A stretch of DNA of 10,571 nucleotides from JABWAJ01 sp046153985. GTDB taxonomy: Bacteria > Bacteroidota > Bacteroidia > Chitinophagales > Saprospiraceae. The position numbers and the translations under genes are program-made. Positions 6,441-10,571 of this stretch are shown piece after piece. The notes under the pieces are model-generated. The model was given only the letters and a program-made list of their open reading frames with translations. It ran no database searches and was not told where the DNA came from. Numbering within the stretch: the first letter of the stretch is position 1; the number at the start of each line of letters is the position of its first letter. The stretch lies in NCBI GenBank assembly GCA_046153985.1, contig JBJXFD010000123.1, positions 1-10,571 of the forward strand, in the 5' to 3' direction.

Positions 6441-7655
6441 ATGTCTAAGCCATTGACTTTCCTTTGTATAACCTGCTATTTCAAAGGAGAAGCTTTTTTG
6501 AAAGCCTGTAAAGAAGCTGGAAATACGGTTTATTTGCTGACCAATAAAAAATTAGAAAACGAGCCATGGCCCTGGGAATCAATTGATGAAGTGTTTTATG
6601 TGGAAAAGGACGACAATACCCCCGACAATATGTGGAATATTGCCAAAGGGGTTTCCTGGCTGATGCGGACGAAAAAAATAGACCGCATTGTGGCATTAGA
6701 CGATTTTGATGTGGAAAAAGGCGCTTTCCTCAGAGAGCATTTTCGCATTCCAGGCATGGGGCAAACCACCGCGCGATATTTTCGCGATAAGCTTGCTATG
6801 CGGGTCAAAGCACAAGAATCCGGCATTCCCGTGCCGCCATTTACGGCTTTGTTTCACGATGAGGATGTACGCCAGTTTGTGGAAGAAGTGTCTGCGCCCT
6901 GGTTGGTAAAGCCACGCGCTGAGGCGTCTGCGACCGGCATCAAAAAAATACATTCAGCGGAAGAATTATGGCCGGTATTAGAGCAGTTGGGAAGCGAACG
7001 GCACATGTACCTGCTGGAGCAATTCAAACCTGGCGATGTTTATCATGCAGATGCCCTGAGTGTGGATGGCGACGTTGTCTTTTGCCGGGTGTCTCAATAC
7101 CTGAATACGCCTTTTGAAGTCGCGCATGGCGGCGGGATTTTTCGGTCACAGACCGTTGAATTTGGAGGCAAAGATGAAAAAGCGCTGCAAAAACTCAACG
7201 CGGAAGTGATGGGGGCATTTGGCATGCTGTTCAGCGCTTCGCATACGGAGTTCATCAAATCTAATGATGACGGAAAATTCTATTTTTTAGAAACAGCTTC
7301 CCGGGTAGGCGGGGCGCACTTAGCTGAATTGGTGGAGATTTCCTCCGGGATTAACCTTTGGGCGGAATGGGCCAAAGTAGAAACCGCCACAGCCAGAAAT
7401 GAAGCGTATGAATTGCCCCCTGTCAGGAAAGATTATGCCGGGATCATCATCTCGCTTTCCCGGTTTGAGAACCCGGATACTTCAGTATTCAATGACCCGG
7501 AAATTGCATGGCGGATCAATAAAAAGCACCACGTAGGCATGATCCTGCGGTCAGAGCGCAAAGAACGCATTCAGGAATTATTGGAAGCCTACGCACTAAA
7601 GATTCACCAGGATTTTCACGCCAGTGCCCCTGTGCCGGATAAACCAACGCATTAA
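6441..7655 (+). CDS. ATP-grasp domain protein (carboxylate-amine/thiol ligase type)
   Basis: This is a 404-residue cytosolic enzyme of the ATP-grasp superfamily, which joins a carboxylate, activated as acyl-phosphate, to a nucleophile. The N-terminal part (about 1-110) starts with an FLCITCYFKGEAFL strand-turn and has the Rossmann-like pre-ATP-grasp form, with VALDDFDVEKG at 84-94. The ATP-grasp core follows: RDKLAMRVKAQESGIPVP (115-132), the ATP-binding Lys in WLVKPRAEASATGI (154-167), the hinge-like LLEQF (191-195), HTEF (268-271), and the metal and substrate site FLETASRVGG (282-291), with E284 and R288. The carbamoyl-phosphate-synthase or biotin-carboxylase-like signature is complete, so an active enzyme is likely. 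The substrate cannot be told from sequence alone. The roughly 70-residue C-terminal part is of the same general type as in related ligases. The 27-base gap suggests co-transcription with the histidine kinase, which is an unusual pairing. Confidence 0.88.
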   Translation: MSKPLTFLCITCYFKGEAFLKACKEAGNTVYLLTNKKLENEPWPWESIDEVFYVEKDDNTPDNMWNIAKGVSWLMRTKKIDRIVALDDFDVEKGAFLREHFRIPGMGQTTARYFRDKLAMRVKAQESGIPVPPFTALFHDEDVRQFVEEVSAPWLVKPRAEASATGIKKIHSAEELWPVLEQLGSERHMYLLEQFKPGDVYHADALSVDGDVVFCRVSQYLNTPFEVAHGGGIFRSQTVEFGGKDEKALQKLNAEVMGAFGMLFSASHTEFIKSNDDGKFYFLETASRVGGAHLAELVEISSGINLWAEWAKVETATARNEAYELPPVRKDYAGIIISLSRFENPDTSVFNDPEIAWRINKKHHVGMILRSERKERIQELLEAYALKIHQDFHASAPVPDKPTH

Positions 7656-7815
7656 TTGGTATTCTGCTACAGTTTGAGACTACACGATGGTATAGTTAGT
7701 GTAGAAAATACAGAAAAAAGTGTGTAGAGACATTGATTTTTTTGTCACAAAAAGGTTTTTTTTGTTTATTTTTTTGGGTATAAATGATTGATAACCAAAA
7801 TTTATTCTTTTTAAG

Positions 7816-7847
7816 AACACTTTTTTGAAGTGTTATCTTTTTTCTTA
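7816..7847 (+). terminator. Probable rho-independent terminator of the kinase/ATP-grasp transcript
   Basis: AACACTT (7816-7822) and AAGTGTT (7828-7834) form a perfect 7-bp stem with a 5-base loop, followed by ATCTTTTTTCTT. The stem is AT-rich and so modest in strength. It lies 161 bases after the ATP-grasp stop codon. The AT-rich stretch between the stop and this site (7656-7815) contains only a weak CTACAC/GTGTAG inverted repeat (7680-7704) and long T runs; I see no gene in it. Confidence 0.55.
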
Positions 7848-7887
7848 TTTTGATAATTTGAATATTATGGATGACGGCTTTTGATTC

Positions 7888-7895
7888 TAATTTTG
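7888..7895 (+). promoter_or_regulatory. Perfect TAnnTTTG -7 element, candidate promoter for the giant secreted-protein gene
   Basis: TAATTTTG matches the Bacteroidota -7 consensus exactly. A TTTG lies at 7857-7860, but the 27-base spacing is longer than the usual range of about 19. Transcription would start near 7900-7905, leaving a leader of about 440 bases before ATG 8342. A second weaker candidate nearer the gene is TATCCTTG at 8216-8223, with TTTA at 8195-8198, 17 bases upstream. Confidence 0.4.
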
Positions 7896-8341
7896 TCTCG
7901 TTGAAAAAAACAAACACACGTATAAATCAGATTCACCTCCCCTTGCTGTGATTCTTGTTGAAAATGAAAGCACGTTAATTTATCGCTTTCAGGATGAGTC
8001 AGAAAAGAATGCTGAAAGCATTCTAACTACAAAAACAAACATTATGAACAAGCACAATTTTGTTGCTACGGAAGCCATCGTAGTAACATCGTCCTCTGCA
8101 AGGGGCGCACCTGCTATTCCGGCATTTCACGCCTATTCACCACCTTTTTGCTTAAGGCCTGGTTGACAAGCCATTAACAAATCATTGGTTCGGCTTTACT
8201 TCGTAAACATTAGGTTATCCTTGTGATAATCCTGGTATTGCTGTACCTGTCGTTACCCTGCGATAAGAGGACATCCCCCCCTTTTGTGTACAGGTAGATT
8301 TTTTATTTATATTTTTTTTCTAGATTCATCACTTGTTTGCA
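7896..8341 (+). other. Non-coding leader region with several inverted repeats
   Basis: No convincing gene is present in these 446 bases. AGAATGCT (8006-8013) and AGCATTCT (8017-8024) form a perfect 8-bp hairpin with a GAA loop. GAAAGC occurs at 7966-7971 and 8014-8019, and its complement GCTTTC at 7985-7990 can pair with either. The second choice would overlap the 8-bp hairpin, so the folds compete. Nearer the gene, TACCTGT (8244-8250) and ACAGGTA (8290-8296) are inverted repeats 39 bases apart, followed by GATTTTTTATTT, a terminator-like order. A 40-codon frame from ATG 8044 after an A-rich stretch exists but looks non-coding. Confidence 0.4.
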
Positions 8342-10571
8342 ATGAAACATCTCCACAAATTTACGCACACTTTTTCCAGCAATTTTTATGCTGCGGCATC
8401 TCAAAACTACACCCAGTCAATAGCTTCAGATGCACCTCCATCGGATAGTAAATTCCAGATTTCAAAAACGTATAAACAGTTTATAAAAGCCAGTATATGG
8501 GTGGGCGGAATCCTGACCCTGCTCCTGCCTGTTTCAGGGGAAGTGTTCGGCCAGACTTCCCTGAATGCTGCGTTAGTCGTCAACACATTGGCAGAACGCA
8601 GCATTGAATCCGTCGAAGCAGACCGTCAGATGGAGCCAACGACTTGTTTCAACATCACCAACGGCGGCGCCATCGGGTCGAACCAAACCATTGCTCCCGG
8701 CAGTTCACCGACGACCTTGACCAATATCACTACGCCATCGGGTGGCAGTGGTACGATTGAATACTTGTGGTTGCGAAGTACCACCGTGCCTTGTCCGCCG
8801 ATTGGCGACGCTGCCTGGCAAAGTATTTCCAACAGCAATACTTCGACGTATTCGCCGGGGCCTTTAACACAAAGCACTTGCTTTATGCGTTGTGCACGTC
8901 GTTCCGGATGTACCGAATACGACGGAGAATCTAACGCGGTTACCATTACCGTCAATACCTGCCCGTCAATTACCGGATTAAATTTCGATAATCAGGTGGG
9001 CGGCTCCGACATTACCTTCACAAATGGCGGAACTTACACCACCACACAACTTGGCAGTAATTTTTTGCTTGAAGCGGTTTTGACCGGAACTGCAGGGAGC
9101 GTGGTTTTTAATGTTACCGGTGCTGAAACAATCACGAACACAGAGAATTCAGCGCCTTACCATATGCCAGGAGGCGGAGTAACATGGACTCCTGTTGTGG
9201 GAACCTATAACGTTGTTGTAAAGGTCTATTCCGGAGCCAACGGCAGCGGGACACTCTGCACCCAGCAAACGTTTACCTTTACAGTGACGGATAATACTTG
9301 CAGTTGCCCTAACAACATTATTCAAAACCCGAGTTACGAAAACGGTACAACCAGCTGGACCTGGACGGGCGGAAACTTCTCTGCAGGTACCTACGCCGCA
9401 GTTTGCGGCTTAAATTCCGGTCAGTTCCAAATCACCAACGGTGGTAACAACTGGGTTTCCCAAACCATCGCTGGCGGCACTCTTCCGGTTATCGCTCCGG
9501 GTACTACCCTGAACATTACGGTTCGGGCAGGCACGCACAACCCCTCCGGTTATTACCATGAGGTAAACGTAAGCTACTACACCAGCTCCTGGGGTTTTAT
9601 TTCCAAAACCAGTGCAGAGGTCAATGAAACATTGCCAACCATGGGTTCTTATACCCTCAACAGCGTAGTGCCTGCCGGCACCCATTACATTACGGTAGGG
9701 GGAAATGGTACGGGGGATTGGATAAAGATGGATCAATGGTGTTTGAGCCTGCCTTGTTCTATTAATATTTCAACGCAACCGCAGGGCACTTCTATTTGCT
9801 CTGGAGGTACCCATACCCTGACGGCAGCTGCCACGACAACTTTAGGCTCAATTTCGTATCAGTGGCAGAGCAGCCCGAACGGAAGTACCTGGACCAACAT
9901 CAGCGGAGCAACAAGCGCTTCCTATACGACTCCGGCCTTGACCACCACCACCCATTACCGGGTCAACGTAGGTTCAAACGGAGCTGGTTGCCCGACCATA
10001 AGTTCCAATGCAGCGATCGTTACCGTCACTGCGGATCCTATAATCAGCATCATTTCCAGCAAGTCGGATCTTTGTGTGGGGGAAGGGGCAACTTTAAATG
10101 CCACATTAAGCGGCGGCTTGAACTGTGCTGCCGTGCAATGGCAATACCGCCTGGGAACAAGCGGTACCTGGAACAACCTCTCCACAGGAAACTCCATCTC
10201 TACGGGGACTTCTTTGGCTGTTGGTACCCACCAATACCGCGCCTTGTATACTTGTTCCGGTACAGGTTGTGATGCAGCAACATCCAATACCATTTCTATT
10301 ATTGTTACTGCCAATGCAACGGTAAGCATCGCGGCGAATAGCCCCAATGTTTGCGTAGGCAGCAGTACAACACTGACTGCAACGCCAAGCGGGGGCGGCA
10401 CTTGTTCGGCGGTTCAGTGGCAATATCGTCCGGGGATAAGCGGTACCTGGATTAACCTGACAACAGGCAATTCCCTGAATACCAGCACGAGCCTGGCAGC
10501 AGGGACTTATCAATACCGCGCCTTATACAATTGCTCGGCAGCGGGTTGCGGCGATGCAATCTCCAATACGG
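8342..10571 (+). CDS. Giant modular secreted protein with Ig-like and carbohydrate-binding-like modules (3' end outside the window)
   Basis: The frame is open from ATG 8342 to the right edge without a stop: 743 full codons plus one base. The N-terminus is unusual. About 48 polar and basic residues precede a hydrophobic segment (about 49-66, KASIWVGGILTLLLPV), with likely cleavage near VFGQ at 68-71, so the signal peptide has a long N-region. Modules follow: an Ig/PKD-like unit (about 101-205) with an IGSNQTIAPG start and a GGSGTIEYLWLRS core; a unit (about 208-317) with the LTGTAGSVVF, ENSAPY, WTPVVGTYNVVVKVY and FTFTV pattern seen in Bacteroidota and cyanobacterial surface proteins; and a galactose-binding or CBM-like jelly-roll candidate (about 320-472) starting NIIQNPSYENGTTSW. 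An Ig-like unit (about 473-563) with YQWQSSPNGSTWTNISGA comes next, then two copies of a 93-residue unit. Composition is Thr/Ser/Gly/Asn-rich, as in T9SS cargo. A C-terminal sorting domain is expected beyond the edge but cannot be seen. The start has no clear ribosome binding site. The role in adhesion or polysaccharide binding is inferred. Confidence 0.88.
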   Translation, partial: MKHLHKFTHTFSSNFYAAASQNYTQSIASDAPPSDSKFQISKTYKQFIKASIWVGGILTLLLPVSGEVFGQTSLNAALVVNTLAERSIESVEADRQMEPTTCFNITNGGAIGSNQTIAPGSSPTTLTNITTPSGGSGTIEYLWLRSTTVPCPPIGDAAWQSISNSNTSTYSPGPLTQSTCFMRCARRSGCTEYDGESNAVTITVNTCPSITGLNFDNQVGGSDITFTNGGTYTTTQLGSNFLLEAVLTGTAGSVVFNVTGAETITNTENSAPYHMPGGGVTWTPVVGTYNVVVKVYSGANGSGTLCTQQTFTFTVTDNTCSCPNNIIQNPSYENGTTSWTWTGGNFSAGTYAAVCGLNSGQFQITNGGNNWVSQTIAGGTLPVIAPGTTLNITVRAGTHNPSGYYHEVNVSYYTSSWGFISKTSAEVNETLPTMGSYTLNSVVPAGTHYITVGGNGTGDWIKMDQWCLSLPCSINISTQPQGTSICSGGTHTLTAAATTTLGSISYQWQSSPNGSTWTNISGATSASYTTPALTTTTHYRVNVGSNGAGCPTISSNAAIVTVTADPIISIISSKSDLCVGEGATLNATLSGGLNCAAVQWQYRLGTSGTWNNLSTGNSISTGTSLAVGTHQYRALYTCSGTGCDAATSNTISIIVTANATVSIAANSPNVCVGSSTTLTATPSGGGTCSAVQWQYRPGISGTWINLTTGNSLNTSTSLAAGTYQYRALYNCSAAGCGDAISNT
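10046..10571 (+). repeat. 93-residue (279-base) tandem repeat inside the giant secreted protein
   Basis: Copy one begins at 10046 and copy two 279 bases later at 10325; copy two is cut by the window edge. Shared landmarks are S-I at the start, a CVG turn, then AVQWQYR, SGTW-NL-TGNS, TSLA-GT-QYRALY and a GC-A-SNT end. Stretches such as CAATACCGCGCCTT are identical at DNA level in both copies. This suggests recent duplication or ongoing recombination rather than old divergence. The upstream Ig-like unit (codons 473-563) is a more distant relative with the same W core. Confidence 0.8.

Noticed and set aside
7696..7917. 73-codon Lys/Phe/Ile-rich minus-strand open frame
   Set aside because: Its composition simply follows the AT-rich intergenic DNA. 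It also spans a plus-strand terminator and a perfect -7 element.
7948..8166. 72-codon plus-strand frame (GTG 7948, or ATG 8044 giving 40 codons)
   Set aside because: The A-rich stretch before ATG 8044 looks like a start region, but the peptide has no signal, domain or pattern, and the upstream part overlaps inverted repeats. A leader peptide cannot be excluded.
9955..10513. Overlapping minus-strand frames of 148 and 135 codons
   Set aside because: They are shadows of the open plus-strand frame from 8342, which carries repeated Ig-like units.

Overview
The window most likely comes from a Bacteroidota genome, probably a Saprospiria-type gliding or filamentous relative. Four things support this. 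One complete secreted protein has SprB-type repeats and a type IX secretion (T9SS) C-terminal tail. A second very long secreted protein runs off the right edge. The sensor kinase has an HQLGTP H-box, as seen in this phylum. Most starts have A-rich leaders with weak or no Shine-Dalgarno sequence, and near-matches to the TAnnTTTG -7 element occur upstream of genes. The assignment is inferred from gene style; no rRNA or other marker is present. Every gene I accept is on the plus strand.

Layout. Positions 1-382 are non-coding and hold a structured palindrome, a short ATCAATCATC-like repeat, a candidate promoter and a hairpin-prone 5' leader. A 982-residue cell-surface or secreted repeat protein follows (383-3331) and ends in a strong intrinsic terminator. 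Next is a SpoU/TrmH-family RNA 2'-O-methyltransferase, RlmB-like (3445-4196). Its reading frame is broken by one base at a run of six T. Then comes a small exported protein of unknown function (4404-4943). A 280-base patch of direct and inverted 'TTATTGGTTA'-type repeats runs almost up to the start codon of a two-transmembrane sensor histidine kinase (5232-6413). The kinase is followed 27 bases later by an ATP-grasp enzyme (6441-7655), probably in the same transcript, with a terminator about 160 bases downstream. A 686-base AT-rich non-coding stretch (7656-8341) carries a perfect TAnnTTTG element and several inverted repeats. It leads into a giant modular secreted protein open to the window end (8342-10571, 743 codons so far), made of Ig-like and carbohydrate-binding-like modules with a 93-residue tandem repeat.

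How they fit together. The two large proteins are probably T9SS cargo acting at the cell surface or outside the cell. The methyltransferase is housekeeping. The kinase and ATP-grasp pair may be co-expressed, but no response regulator lies nearby, so the pathway cannot be read from the window. I did not find a clear new defence or mobile system. The observations most worth checking are the single-base frameshift in the methyltransferase, the four-cysteine variant of the SprB-like repeats, the repeat patch in front of the kinase, and the structured leaders of the two secreted-protein genes.
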